This document shows positions 11,659-23,705 of a stretch of 64,000 bases of DNA, piece by piece (positions within the stretch are counted from its first letter, which is position 1; each line of letters opens with the position of its first letter). The notes under the pieces were generated by a model. The model searched no databases, had not been told where the DNA came from, and was given only the letters and a program-made list of their open reading frames with translations. Origin of the DNA: Cyclaneusma minus (Eukaryota; Ascomycota; Leotiomycetes; Marthamycetales; Marthamycetaceae). The DNA lies in the NCBI GenBank assembly GCA_037179335.1, contig JAKZHN010000010.1, forward strand, positions 193,870 through 257,869, given 5' to 3'. Position numbers and translations under genes: made by a program.

Positions 11659-12307
11659 ATGAATTTCCTTCCCACTCTGCTCGCCTTGGCTTCCTTGATG
11701 TCCACTGGAGCGAAAAGCTCGCCACTCGGGGCCCGCAGCAAAGGCTGCAGATATACCGGGGCGTGTGTTAGAGCCTATTTCCGGACACCATTGTGGTCAT
11801 TAGAAGGAAATTGGGGAAAGGCATTATGCCCTCGTCCGAATGCTATGGAATGGGCGTGTGTTACAACAGCACTTACATGGAGGTATGCAATGAATGTCAC
11901 AAATTGTCCTAGTTAGGTATTGCCATCTGATGCCCATTGACAGCAAACTTTCAAATTCCATTTGGACAGTCGGTGCCTGGCTTTATGAGGTAAATTGCAA
12001 GGTTTACGCTGAAGATTTTTGGACTGGCGAGGTGGTGCTTGAGACGGGAAATCATTGGCATGGTGGGTGTTATTCTAGTCCGGGTGGGAGGAGTATGGCG
12101 TGTTGGATGGGCTGCCATAACGGGGGTGGGTTGCCGCTGCCACCACATCCTAAACCCCTTGGAACCTCGATTCAGTGCTCGACGGAAGTTATCGTAGTCT
12201 TTCCTACGACTGTTTTGGAAACTACCACCCAGATATCATTCGTCACAACAGATGTCTCCACTACAGTCCCATACAATCCAGCCACTCGGCTTTCTACAGC
12301 GGTTTGA
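11659..12307 (+). CDS. small secreted Cys- and Trp-rich protein, function unknown
   Basis: Predicted 195-residue secreted protein from exons 11659-11882 and 11944-12307. The first 18 or so residues are a signal peptide (MNFLPTLLALASLMSTG). The mature part has nine cysteines and many tryptophans, including CRYTGAC, WACVTT, NHWHGGCY, MACWMGCHNGG and IQCST, then a Thr/Val-rich tail without cysteine. The intron has GTATGC and ATTGACAG borders and restores a frame that stays open for 121 codons and keeps the cysteine density, which supports the join. I recognise no named family. Size, signal peptide and cysteine content are those of effector-like or defence-related secreted proteins; that is inference only. 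Confidence 0.55.
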
Positions 12308-12727
12308 AAGGGTTATTTCTGGCATCGACCATACCTCGTTGGCTGAGGTCACTGCATCAGGTCTATATCACTCGTTTGCTGAATTTTATTCGTCAGCTAC
12401 AATGAAGCTACACATTTCAAACTGGGGATCAGACTGGTAGACGAGGGATGGATTCATTTCTACAGGGATCAATCCAGACAAAAGACCAGAGTTGATATGT
12501 AGCGTGTACATCAGTCCCTATCAGAGTCTCCTCCACCTGCAAACAGCCAAGACACCCCAAAAAGCTCCAAATATGTGAAAAACAAACGGAGTGCTGTCAC
12601 GTATCCATCCAACAACCGGAAGGCTTCTCACCGTTTCTCCATGTCCCACCTTTCTGTACAGCCACGTCGTTGTCAAATTGGTGTTCATCAGTCGAAACGA
12701 TCGTCGAAGAAAAGCCCAGCTCTTAGG
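12308..12727. other. convergent 3' spacer, 0.4 kb
   Basis: Lies between the stops of the secreted-protein gene (+) and the permease (-). Nothing beyond terminator sequence is expected; no structure stands out. Confidence 0.4.
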
Positions 12728-14600
12728 CTAATGGATCACACCGTCAGCCCCTTTATGCCTCTTCTCCAAATCCACCGCATCCACATTCCCAAAATCCGTC
12801 CCATGTGCGCTCAAAATCCCCTCACGCATCCCCTTTTCGCCTCTCACCCCCTTCTCCCCATCGCTCTCAAAAGTGCTCACCTCTATCCCCTCCGTTGGCG
12901 CCATCAGCTCCCCGTCAATCCCATATATCGTAGCAGGCACCTGCGTCCCCGCCGCCGGCCACAGCCAACTCGTAGCCGTATACAAGAAAATACTAACCAC
13001 AAACCCATACAGCCAATCAAACGTATACAGATTCCGAATCCCAGCATCAATATGCGTCCCGTCGGGGTTAATCGAATACGCCAATCCCGGCAAGTTCGGG
13101 ACGGCAGCCACCAGGAATGCCAAGGCCGCGCGCCAGTTTATGCCTCCCCAGTACCTGTATCTGCCAGCCGGGTCATACAGCGCGGGCAAATCGATGTGCT
13201 GTCTTTTCACGAGCCAGAAATCTGCGGCCATGATTCCGGCGATTGGCGCCAGGAAGACTGCGTAGCCGGACATGAAACTCAGGAAGGTGTCGGCGCTGCT
13301 GAGGATTTTCCAGGGCACTATCACCCACCCGCCGACCACGGCTGCAATTATGCATCCCCTAGTGATATTCACATACTTGGGGAACAGTACGGTGAGATCG
13401 TTAGCTGCCGAGATCGAATTTGCCGTGATGTTTCTAGTATAAAGGTCAGGAACCTGACATCCTAGGGGGGAAAATGGAGAGAAATGAACTTACGTGCCGA
13501 CTTGAGCGATGTACCAAGAGAGAGCGGCGAAGAAAGCTGCTGCGCGACCGCCGGGATTATCAAGCCACATAGCAATAATATCCAAAGGATTCCAGAGAGC
13601 TGTGCCATAGATGACGAGGGTCGCAGAAGTGGTAACTATGCCAAGAACACCGCAGATCGTGAAGATGATGGGTAGGAAGGGAAGCTGGATATATTGACCC
13701 TTTGAAGAACGCGCATACCGCGAGAAATCTGGAATGTTGCAGGCAAGTGTAGCCCAGGATCCCGTCACGGACGACATGCAGGAAAGCCATAGGTAAGACT
13801 TTGTGCTGCCGAAGACGGTCTCGGGTGCGTTGAACAGTTCGCCGCCACCGCCAGCTTTTGAAACGCACCAGCCCATTGTTGCGACTGCTGTGATGGGAGC
13901 GGCGAAGAGCTTGACCATGAACAGGTAGCGGAGACGGGTTGGGGGAATAAGCAGCAGTGGGAGTTGGACGACCCAGAAGATGAAGTAGGAGATCATCTCT
14001 TTGGTGGTGACGCCTTGTGAAGCCGAGATGTGATTCGAAATCCGGTTATATGAGGGCCAGATTGCGGAGAGCATGACAGTGACGCATTGTGCTCCATTGT
14101 AGCTTTGGATGCCGAGCCAGAACATGGCAAGAATACATCTCGAGACGATGCAGAAATATGCCAGGTAGTAGCCAAAACTGAACCGGATCGCAACGGAGAA
14201 GGGCACATGGAGTTTAGCTCCAATTGCGCCGTTCAACACCATAGGGACAGCTACACAACTCGTCCCTACGACCTGTTGTTGGCTTAGCTATGACCTCTGT
14301 TGGAAGCGAAGTGATGAGAGGTTTGTATCGTACCATGATAGGAATTGCATCTCTCCACGTCAGACCAACAGCAATGATACTAGAAGCTGTCTCCCAAGTG
14401 CCCAAGTTGATAGTATCAGTGGCCCAGTAAGCCATCCAAGTCCAGAGAGACCAAGTTTGGTTTTCCGGCTTCACAGGGTCCATATCAGAGTTTGTCCAGA
14501 CATGATCGGGAGCCAAGGCAGACTTCTGCTTGGGCAGTTCCCATGCTTTCACGGAAGTGCTGCGCTCCACGAGCAGCTGTTTACTCGGGAGGTATTTCAT
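12728..14600 (-). CDS. NCS1-family permease (uracil/allantoin/cytosine-type nucleobase transporter)
   Basis: A 583-residue plasma-membrane transporter with about twelve hydrophobic helices, expected to bring in a purine, pyrimidine or related ring compound by proton symport. Exons on the minus strand: 14600-14334, 14272-13494 and 13433-12728. NCS1 landmarks are WTNSDMDPVKPENQTWSLW at the N-terminus, WATDTINLGTWETASSI in helix 1, FWLGIQSYNGAQ in helix 3, NIPDFSRYAR in helix 6-7 and a NITANSISAANDLTVLFPKY run in helix 8. The pattern matches fungal Fur-type members more than Fcy-type, but substrate specificity cannot be assigned. The start at 14600 leaves a 36-residue hydrophilic N-terminus, usual for the family; the open frame upstream lacks support. 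Confidence 0.93.
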
Positions 14601-15145
14601 GTTGGAGATGGAGCCTCCTGGCCCGGGGTAGAAAATTGTATCCTCGATCAACTGGTGGTTCGCGGAAGGCTGCCTCCAAGTAGCTGGGCTTATCTTGGAC
14701 CCCGCAGCAATACGATGTTGTGCTATGCAACGTGAGAACTGAGGCTCTTGAGGCTGAGACGGATAGGAGGACACAGGGCAATGGAAAGTAGTTGAAAACA
14801 ACGACCAAGTGGATCTTTGACAAGGAGAGAGAAGAAGAGCGACAGATGTGCAGAGATATAGCTACCTTGGCCTTGAAAGGCGGAGAGTTCCAGATTGGCC
14901 CGAATTCTTGGCTTGTAGAAGTTGGATCGAGGATGCATATGCACGGGTGGCATGGATTCCAATAATGGCATGGGTTCAGCCCTCGATCTTCTTGTTACTT
15001 GCGAGGCAGCCAGACAAGGCGAATGACAGCAGCCTCTGTTATCATCGTCCGGAGATCAAGCCATTGCTCCCCAAAGCTTAGTTTGGATGAGTAGTAATGG
15101 CCAAGTAGAGTATCGAGGATGCCCCCAAATATGGTCCGACCACAC

Positions 15146-15152
15146 TATAAAA
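15146..15152 (+). promoter_or_regulatory. TATA box without a recognised gene
   Basis: TATAAAA stands 97 bp before the ATG at 15249. The ORF that follows runs into the left terminal repeat of the adjacent element and has no recognised domain. It may be the promoter of a broken or very small gene. Confidence 0.35.
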
Positions 15153-15473
15153 CGCGTGCTTGTGAAGATAGTATTGATTTCAATGGAGGGCCGGATACAT
15201 TCCCAGTAAAACCCCTGTATTCCGAACCTTCTTCAACATTTTCTCGATATGACTACCGTCAAACTATACATCCCGTCGTCAGCAGTTGAGACCAACGTCG
15301 TATCTGGGGCTGGAAATGTGCGTAAGCAGGCCGTCACAACACGCCCTGCCATGTATGTACCCCTTTGCGCAGAGCATGTCGATCCAGCAGTTCTGCAGGT
15401 TCTGCACTGTGCAGCACGCACGCCACTTTATTTCCTCGGGCTCTGGAAGGTTGGTGGAGGACAAAATCGACTA

Positions 15474-15747
15474 CTCATGCTGAAAACTAAGTAGTGTGTA
15501 GTAGCGTGGTCTTGGAGCCAATCAGGCGGTCGGATTCTACCTGCTTCAACCTCTGAGAATTCAGAAACTTGCATTGCAGCCTTAGGTATATCGTGGCGTT
15601 AATATGTTTGATATTATTGATCGTCGAACGGGAATAACTGATTGGTTTGTCAACTAAGCAACTTCCCGACCAAAGTATTCCCGCAGCCAGATCAGGAATT
15701 TAAGTGAATACTGGGGCACGCTACTACACACTAGTTTTCAGCATGAG
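15474..15747. mobile_element. 274-bp MITE with 31-35-bp terminal inverted repeats, TA target site (Tc1/mariner-like)
   Basis: The left end CTCATGCTGAAAACTA...GTAGTAGCGTG (15474-15508) is the reverse complement of the right end (15717-15747), apart from one 4-base insertion (AGTA) in the left arm. Both ends are directly bordered by TA (15472-15473 and 15748-15749), the target duplication of Tc1/mariner elements. The 208-bp interior encodes nothing, so it would be a non-autonomous element moved in trans. Confidence 0.8.
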
Positions 15748-16502
15748 TATGTAAGTGCAACTGAAGGGTACCGATGACGAGCACAGAATCTTCTTATCAC
15801 CACTTATCTGTGTGACGCGAGGTGGCCGATAGGATCATCGTTTCTCCGTAGAGAGTGGGTCTTCCCCAGATAAAAGATCCGCGACTAGACGCTCACAAGA
15901 CGTCTTCGGCCTTCCGACGTCTCTATTTATTTCCCTGATATATCGGTGGCGCTTTGCAGTGAGTGGCGTGCCGCATGCTCAGCATGAGATCGAGTCCTCG
16001 TCCTCGTCATGAGCCTTGATCTTGAGTCCTGGTCTGAGTACTTATCCTTGTCTTCCGTCTATGTTGATTGGCGGTTGATGTTTATCCTTAAACGCACAAA
16101 TCATTGAATTCCTGACATGCCTTAGATAAAGGTAACAGGCAACCTAAGCGATACCAATAACAAGAGAAGATATCGAAAACAGATTGTGAAGTTTGTGAGA
16201 CTTCTTGACGAGCGACTGTAGACTGGAGTATCAAGATTGTCCTTCCGTGCTGTGCTGTATGCGCTTGAAGTTGAATCTTGATGCTGCTGAAGAGTTCAGC
16301 CCATCGGCAGGACCTAGCTCATCTATCTTTGGTGAGAGGAGTCGAATAATTCTAAATACTTGCACTCTCTATTATTGGGCACAGACTAGGGAGGGGACTG
16401 AATAGTCTACAATCATTCATATTTCACATTCCATGTCACAAATAGCAAGTCATCAAAGTCAAGAGAGTTCTCTGAAAAAACACCTTTCATTTCTCATCAT
16501 GC

Positions 16503-16598
16503 AATCGTTCAGAGCGCTCGCGAAAGGCCACGGTATCTACCTGGAAAAGAAATCGTTCAAAGCGCTCGCGAAAGGCCAAGGTATCTACCTGAAGAATC
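16503..16598. repeat. tandem duplication of a 48-bp unit
   Basis: Copies at 16503-16550 and 16551-16598 share the run CGCTCGCGAAAGGCCA and differ at only a few bases. The unit is a multiple of three and stays open in one frame (SF[RK]ALAKG[HQ]GIYL), but the surrounding 85-codon ORF has no other support and lies just downstream of the DUF1996 gene. Confidence 0.8.
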
Positions 16599-16709
16599 CG
16601 ACCACCTTGGTCAACAAGAGTGAAACAATAGTAACACCTTGTACGCCTTGGCCCACACCCAAACGACCATCCATGCATATGTACTTCTAACAACACCAAC
16701 CGGGAGAAA

Positions 16710-18804
16710 TCAGATGCCATGTCCGTGGGCACGGCGAGCATGCGCGTGAGCGTGGCGGTAGGCAAGCGGGGCGCCAGTCGCGGTGGTGGCTGCCGTGGCC
16801 GGGGTTGGCGCGTTCAGAGTCACCGTCTCAGTCTGCTCAACCCAGAGAATCTCGTCGACAACGTTACCGGAAGTAACGAAGTCGGTGCTGACATACTGGG
16901 GAGCGTCAGAGGTGCTGGACGGAGCGGAGGTGATGGTCGATGAGCCACCGCCGTTCACAGCCTTGAACACACCACCGGGGAGGTAGGTGGCCGAGGACGC
17001 AAGGGTGGATCCAGCGCTGTAGGACAGCGTGGGGACAGCAGCGTTACCGATCGAGGTTGCGCCTTTCGCGGTGCCCTCGGTGGCTTTCTGGGGACCGCTC
17101 TGGATGGGAAGGTTGCCGGGAAGATTTGGCATGGGTCCAACCACGTCTTCGTGAGCCAAGGCAGACGGCAACGTGATGTTGCAGTTGGAGTAGGTGTTTG
17201 AGTCTTGGATGGTGAAGAGCGGGCAGTCTTCGATCTCGCCGGACAAGTTGGTGCAGGTGTCAACGGCTTCTTGGAGGAAGGACTCGTTCCATCCCATGAT
17301 GAAGTCTCCGTGGTAGCCGTAACCTGGGATTAAGTCAGCTTGTATTCACTGAAAAGATAGATGAACACAGGGCATACCAGTGGGGTCTCCGTTGGAGATC
17401 ACGAACTGTCCGGACTTGCCGGCGAATGCATTGGTGGCCCAGATGGTCTCGTAGAACAAGGAGACCAGGCGGATCGGGTAGTCTTCGGGGCAGGTTCCGG
17501 TCATCACAAGATCAGGATAGGCGACATGCGACTTGTGGTTATCCGAGTCAAGATCCTTGCCGTTCCAGCACGAAGGAAACATCAACTCGAAACGAACACC
17601 GTCGACACAGTTGGCATCGAGGTAGTCCTTGTCGGGGAGGAAGTGGCGGTACAGGGAACCCTCGGCAGCAGCATTGTAGTTCAAGCAGTTGAATCCGAGG
17701 GCTTTCTGCTCGAGAGCAAACTGGGAGACTTGATCGCCGGACCATTCAGACTTGGGAGGATCAGGGACGGGCCAGGTGAAGTTGCGCTGGAGATTGTTTC
17801 CAGCGATCATACGGAAGCCTTCGGGGAATGCGGAGAGGGAGGTGTTGTCGGGGTTCGTGTACAAGAGGTAGTACCTAAAAAGAGGAAGAGGATCAGCAAA
17901 GGATTGTATAATTAGAAGAGGTATGGGAAGCAGCCGGTGTGTTGTAATAATGCAAGATATAGTCCGCGGAGATGGCCATCGGTCATAGCGCCCACACACT
18001 GATCACAAGTCATGTGATTGCAAGCAAGCCAAGTCCGCAAGGCCAGACAGAGTGAGGAAGTGCGCAAGATGGGGTGGAGGAGCAACATGAGAAAATACAT
18101 ACGCAAGCATGCCACCAACTTGCTCGACAAGAGTGAAGTCACCATTCTCGTCTTGGAAGTACAGATTGGGGGTCCAGTACGCTGACATGTCTTCGGTGAC
18201 ACTGCAACTGGTACAGTCGCCACCCATGAGCTCTCCGTAAGTGGAAGTCTCGGAGAAACCTGGAGGTAGTCATAGTCAGCAACATGCCATACACATAGCA
18301 AAAGCAGCCAGTGAGGTGGTGGTCTGAACAAGCTAGGTGCAAGGGCTGTGAAGCTCGGCACTCAGCCAGCTCAGCCAGATTTGCCAGCCGACTTAGCAAG
18401 GTAGACAGAGTCGGTGGGCTCAGAACTGATGGGCTTAGAGCTGGTGGGCTCAATCACTTGGTACGAGTGCAGCTAAGCTAGGAGGGTCCAGCAGCATGAG
18501 GTTGCTGAGGTCTGCTGCGCGCGATTGCAGCAGCAAGCTCACAAGAAGCAAGCTGCGCGCTGCACACTTGGTGACTCCAGAGCTCGATGGACCAAGCACA
18601 TGTGAAGGTAAAGCGGGTGGGGAGTCGCGACGTACCAGACGAGCCATGGATGGAGTGAGCGTGGGCAGAGAGAGCGCCGGGGTTCATGAGGGGGTCAAGT
18701 CTAGCAAGACCTGAACGAGCACGACACGGCATGCGCCAGAAGGCGTCGACGTTCACAGCCATCAAGGCCATGGCGCCGACGGCGACGGCGGAGAAGGAGC
18801 GCAT
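16710..18804 (-). CDS. secreted DUF1996-domain protein with His-rich tail
   Basis: A 478-residue secreted protein. Exons on the minus strand: 18804-18636, 18259-18103, 17874-17378 and 17323-16710. After a signal peptide (about residues 1-21) comes the DUF1996 domain: FWRMPCRARSGLARLDPLMNPG, SAHAHSIHG, the CTSCSVTEDMSAYWTPNLYF block, FPEGFRMIAGN, CLNYN, CVDGVRFELMFPSCWNGKDLDS, HVAYPD, CPEDYPIRL and YHGDFIMGW. A Ser/Thr/Ala linker follows, and the protein ends in a His/Arg/Ala-rich stretch (YRHAHAHARRAHGHGI). The domain's biochemical role is not established; members are extracellular and often cell-wall associated. Intron 1 is unusually long (376 nt) and rich in GCTCAGCCAG-like sequence. A Met eight codons upstream (18828) is a weaker start because it would bury the signal peptide. 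Confidence 0.92.
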
Positions 18805-21529
18805 TTTCACGGTCTTCAAGATCAACAAGAAGACGTAGAAAAGCGGAAGAAAGGAGCGTGTGTTTGATAAACAAAGTAGAAGGGCGGAGGTGTTGTTGTG
18901 GACACAGGTGGAGACAGGATAGTCGGTCGATCAGAGGATCTCCAGGCCGGTGTCGTGGTCGGTCGTTGTTGGGAGATGTAAAAAAGTTGGAGGATCTGGT
19001 CGCTTGAAGCCGTTTTATGCTGCGGATTTGGCTGCGGAGGCGAGGCGAGAGGCGGAGGCGAGAGGCACGATATTTGTTTGCTGTCGTCGTCCAGACGGAG
19101 TAGGCTGTAACTCGCTAACGGCCGAGATATCTTCAGCCTTGTGGTTTTGGTGACAGCGTCTGGTATGATCCGAAGCGGGTAGTGAACCGCGGTATCCCAA
19201 CGTCCTCTGGACTTCTTGTTTTTCTCCGTGCAATGAACAGTGTCCCTCACTCCAGTCTCTTGGTTTTTCTTAGAAGCCCTTTAAAGCAAATTCCCTCAGT
19301 CGTAATCGCAAGTCCTCGCGTAATCTCAAATGGGGGTCGCTCTGAGATGAGGGTATCCACAAACACGGCTCCGTCGACCACGAAACAAATGAGCGATGCT
19401 CTAGGCTATGTACGCCTCGGAGAAATGAACGGAGTCTGAGTGAAAGAGAAGTCGTCGATATTGATGGCCAGCGACCTTGCTAACGATGTGTTCAGGCAGT
19501 GCTATGTGTGGGTCTTGGCGGCCGCGTTTTGCTATTTCAACACAGTGGAAAGGAATGTCGTGTGTAAGGATGGGCACAGGCGAAAGGAGTGGCAGGACGG
19601 GGCAGTACAGCGACGTCTCGAATCGGATCAAGATGGAAAGAAGGCAACGGCGCTGCAGAGCCAAGGGAGAGGGAGGAAAGAAGAGGCTTATGGGGGCTCG
19701 CACAAGCAATGTTTACCAGTGTTTGACATGGCGGCACAGACTGCTGGCAGTGCAAACGCAACTTGCATTCAATTACTCTTATTGCAGCCGGAATTCGAAC
19801 CCTTTCGGACCACAGCTGAGACACGATGATGAGCTTGTGTGCAGGGGGGAGGCAGGGAGACGCTGGGCCGCCATGTGGTTGGACCAGGCCGACTGGCACG
19901 AGCCCCCCAGCCCCTTGGCCGGCAATCATAAGTGATCAGTGATGAACGACCGCTCATTCGATCTTGAACATGAGCATTAAAGCGCCCTACAGAAGTTCTG
20001 AATCGCACCGCAGCTGAGCCCCGGGGGTGCCTAAAGCCCTCGTCGCAAACGTCTAAGGGGCGCTCACATAGCACACCGAGAGATTATTGAGAGTGAGTGC
20101 ATGACGGGCTCCCAAGCTGCAGCGGCTACAGCAGCATCGGCGTCCAAGGAGGCCATCGGTGTGGTCCAACAAGATTTTTCAATCGAAATTTCGAGTGGGG
20201 GATAAGGGATAAGGATCTCTGTTTGAAACCCCCGTCTGACGTGGCGGCCAGCCAATGACGGCGCTGATCGACAGGGCCCACTGCATCCCGCCCGCCACTT
20301 CCACGCCCCTTGGCAGGGCCTCAAAATCAGGGGAAGAAACGGCTTCAATCTTGGTCGCTTCCACCAGATGCAACGAGAAACATCAGCACAATCGATCTGA
20401 TGGCTATGTTCCGGCCCAAAACTCCGGCTGCTTGAGGGCCGTCGAGATTCGCATCAAGTGATCCAAACTCCAAAGCTTGATGGGGGCAGGGGTGCCGCGC
20501 ATACGATGCTAAGATTCCGCTTCATTTGCTGGAATGACCAGTATGCCAACAAGAACTCATAATAAGCACGCATAGGATTCAATGACAATAGAATTATGGC
20601 GTCGGGGCGGTCCGAGGCACATGTACTGCACATCATGCTCCAATTCCCCAGCCTGAAGCGCGAGTGCCGCATGCGCCGGGACTGCGTCTGGTAGACCTCC
20701 ATATGTACGAAATCCCGGAACCGCCGTGGGGTAAAATGAACCCAGAGTCCAGGAACCATTCTTCTGAAAAGCTTGGTAGCAGCCACATGTCGTGCTCTTG
20801 GCAACCCTCACCCATCATCAAAAACGCTTGTGTGGCGCAACGCCAAAACACCAGCCCGAGTCCGGGGATCCAGGGGATCACTCAATCCTGGTCCCAAGCC
20901 ACGAGTTGGCTAGGTAGCAGCCTGTGTCTCCTGGTACAACCCGGTCGTTGAGCTGTCATATCCCGCCAGAAGCTTCCCGAGAGAGAGATTGGCCTGACCG
21001 CTGACTATGCGAACACTGTGGGTGAGCGCTCGTCGCGGACGACATGTTTCTAGCATTGACAAAGTACAGCATGGTTGCCTCGTTCCATCTGAGCATACGA
21101 CAGAAAGGCCGATGGTTACAGCTATGGAGCCACCAGCCTGGCCCAGATACCGAGGGAAATGTAATTACATGTACTTGTTGCGACCGACACAAGCGTCTTA
21201 CGGGAGCATGGCACCGTGGGAAGGAGACTCGAGGAAATGCTTTATCACTCCGCTCGCAATCTACGACGTGATACCGGAATGATCTATCATCATCAGCCGT
21301 TCCTACGCAACATACGACAGCCTAGTCTACGACAAGAATCCGGCTGTCTCTCCAAAAGGCGCATCGGACCTACAAGACCAGCACTGCAGTGTAAGCAAGT
21401 TTCCAGCCTTCAAAATGCTGGGAATGTGATGGAGATAGCTGCAAGAACTCCCATTCTATGCTATGTACAGACCCCCATCACCCCTATCGTACACACCGCC
21501 TACGAACGTGATGAACGTCTGCCACTGCC
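18805..21529. other. intergenic region, 2.7 kb
   Basis: Upstream of the DUF1996 gene and downstream of OXA1. ORFs up to 152 codons occur on both strands but overlap one another and have no recognisable motif. One TACATGTA palindrome lies at 21166-21173. I see no gene. Confidence 0.5.
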
Positions 21530-23124
21530 CTATCGATTCCTACCCTGCGTGCCCTTTTGCTCCTTCTCCCACCGGTGTCTCTCGATCCGCTCAGCCCTTA
21601 GCCTGGCGGCCTCCTCTCTCCTCCTCTTCTCCAACTTAGCCGCCGCAGCTACATCCTGTTGAGGCCTTCTGTCGTCTGTCTTCTGCTTACTAGCAATGTA
21701 GCCTTGAGCCGACTTCTTCCCTGAGGCAGCAGCCTCCTTAATTTCCTTAATCACTTTTCCAATCCCTGATTTTTCGGAAACTTCCGACGGGGACGAGGGC
21801 GCTTGGTAGACGGGGTTGCCAGAGCTGTTCGTGCCGCGAGCTGCCATTCTGATCTCGTTTGTGGTAGGCTTCGCCTTTGGGGTGTTCGGTTCGGGGAGAG
21901 GGTACATGCCGGCCCATTTGCGGAATCCTGGGTTCCTGAACAGGGCACCTTGGATGGCAGAAAAAATGCCTGAAACGAGGAAGGAGAGTTGCAGACCAGC
22001 AGGCAGCCAAAAGCTGAAGGCAAAGGTGAAAATTGGGAGACCATACTGAATCGCTTTCTGCGCTCCAGCACCCACTGATCCGTTCGAACCTAACTCACCA
22101 CCTCTCTACAACAGAGGCCTTGTTAGCACCAATACTGCTCCAACTGGGATATGCGGGGGAAAGATCAGGAGACACCAACCTTAAGCAGGGCATATAATAT
22201 GCCAGAGGTGATGGCGGGAAGAAGAAAAGTAGGGTCCGGTACGGCCAGGTTTTGGAACCATAGTATACCGCCCTCCACCATGCCTGGCACGGGTAAAGAG
22301 GCCATACCTCTGATGATCCAGAAACTCCCGAAACCAATAGGCACCTGTAGCAACGGAACAAAACCGCGCCAAATGTTGATGCCGGCCCGCGCGTACACGA
22401 TCCTCAGTTCCTGACTGGCCATCTGAGCGGCGAGCCAATCTCTATTCTTCTGAGCCTCCTTCGTTTTGGCTTGTATGGGGTCGGTGATAGGCTTCGCGGC
22501 AAGCATCTTGGCCGAGTTGTCGGACGCATTGATATAGGCTTTGAACAGTGCAGCTCGCACCACGATCGCCGTAATGGTAATTGACCCCCACCATGGCATC
22601 CCGGAAGCGATGTTCAGAGACTCGAGGACTGTACCCGAGTAGACGTGGATGTGTTCGAGCAGCCATTGCATCATGCTCGTAGGGCCCCATCCGTAGTCGA
22701 GGCCAAGCTCTTTCAGATAGCCAATATGCTCTTTCACGTTGGTGATTTGCGTGAAATCCAAGTCGTTGAGAGACGTTGAAGACCATTCCGTGGGTTGGGA
22801 GGCTTCTGCAGGTGTGGGCGAGGGAGTCGAAGTAGAGTTGAAGCGGACGGCTGCGCCATTGCTTATTATTGCGGATCTGGCCACGACTTGGGGTCGACAC
22901 AGCGACCTCGAGGCAAAGGTGGCGGATGATGTGGATAGGAGAGACTTCGTTCGGGAGACAGCATGATGTCTGGAGGAGGATGAAAACTGTTTTCAGTCAG
23001 CGGGCTCAGCTCAGCGAGAGGCGGTCCCGGTACGGCATACTGATCGGGCGGGAGTTACTTCCAGGCGCCTCTGAGCAGCACCAATGGCGCGGGACGACCG
23101 CGACAGACCTCTGCCAGACAACAT
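21530..23124 (-). CDS. OXA1: mitochondrial inner-membrane insertase OXA1
   Basis: A 488-residue member of the YidC/Oxa1/Alb3 family, which inserts mitochondrially and nuclear encoded proteins into the inner membrane from the matrix side. Exons on the minus strand: 23124-23041, 22986-22180 and 22105-21530. The first 28-codon exon (MLSGRGLSRSSRAIGAAQ...) plus the start of exon 2 (RHHAVSRTKSLLSTSSATFASRSL) form an Arg/Ser-rich presequence without acidic residues, as expected for matrix import. The insertase core shows GMPWWGSITITAIVVRAALF, DPIQAKTKEAQKNRDW, NIWRGFVPLLQVPIGFGSFWIIRGM, the PDPTFLLPAITSGILYALLK helix and GLPIFTFAFSFWLPAGLQLSFLVSGIF. The C-terminus is a charged RRREEAARLRAERIERHRW coiled coil, the ribosome-binding tail. 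Intron 2 uses an unusual GTTGGT donor. Confidence 0.95.
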
Positions 23125-23705
23125 GATGTCCGGATGTTGGAGGTGCGACAGGCTTGAGGAAAAGATTTCGAGGTTCGCGATGCGCGTGGTCGCGCTTATC
23201 GATAGCTCCCGTTCAAGGGTGCCGAGCTCGAGGCACTGGATCGCCGATCGATTTGAAGAATTGTCGTACATTCTAACTATTATCTAAATTTCGAGCAATT
23301 ATTGAGACTGCCTTAAATCCTTCGAAGTTTCTCCACTTACTTGCAGCTTTCCGGCTTATCGGACCCGACTCTACCTAGCAATTGGGGTATACGAATTCAT
23401 TCAAAACTAGCTCAGCTCGCTCAGTAAGGCGGCTGTCTGCCTGACTTGTCTACCAAAATGTATGATGCTCTATTTTGCAACATGGACATCTCTGGACGCC
23501 CTGCCTCGTCGCGTCAATATTATCGACATTGAATCCGCGCCCTGTATGTACAGTATTCTGCCCTCGTCTGCCACCAAATGCTTCTGCGCCAGTTCCGGAC
23601 AATGCACTGTTGCAGCTGTAGATAGCTTCATGCCGCATGACCCTTGAACCGCTAAGACCCCAAACGCCAGAAAGCCCAGGTCGACCAGCTCTATCGCGGC
23701 GAGAC
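23125..23705. other. short spacer between OXA1 and TOM13, 0.58 kb
   Basis: Promoter of OXA1 and terminator of the TOM13 gene. Nothing distinctive is seen. Confidence 0.4.

Larger units (their letters stand above)
14601..16709. other. intergenic region with MITE and tandem duplication, 2.1 kb
   Basis: Promoter side of the permease and 3' side of the DUF1996 gene. It contains a TATA box at 15146-15152 followed by an 81-codon ORF (15249-15494), a TA-flanked inverted-repeat element at 15474-15747 and a 48-bp tandem duplication at 16503-16598. No recognisable protein is encoded. Confidence 0.5.

Noticed and set aside
1..14600. A secondary-metabolite cluster built on the monooxygenase, dehydrogenase and permease
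   Set aside because: No polyketide synthase, NRPS, terpene cyclase or RiPP tailoring enzyme is present in the window.
19786..19815. GGAATTCGAACCC, similar to a tRNA T-arm on the minus strand
   Set aside because: The stem does not pair beyond three bases and no acceptor, D-arm or anticodon arm is found upstream.
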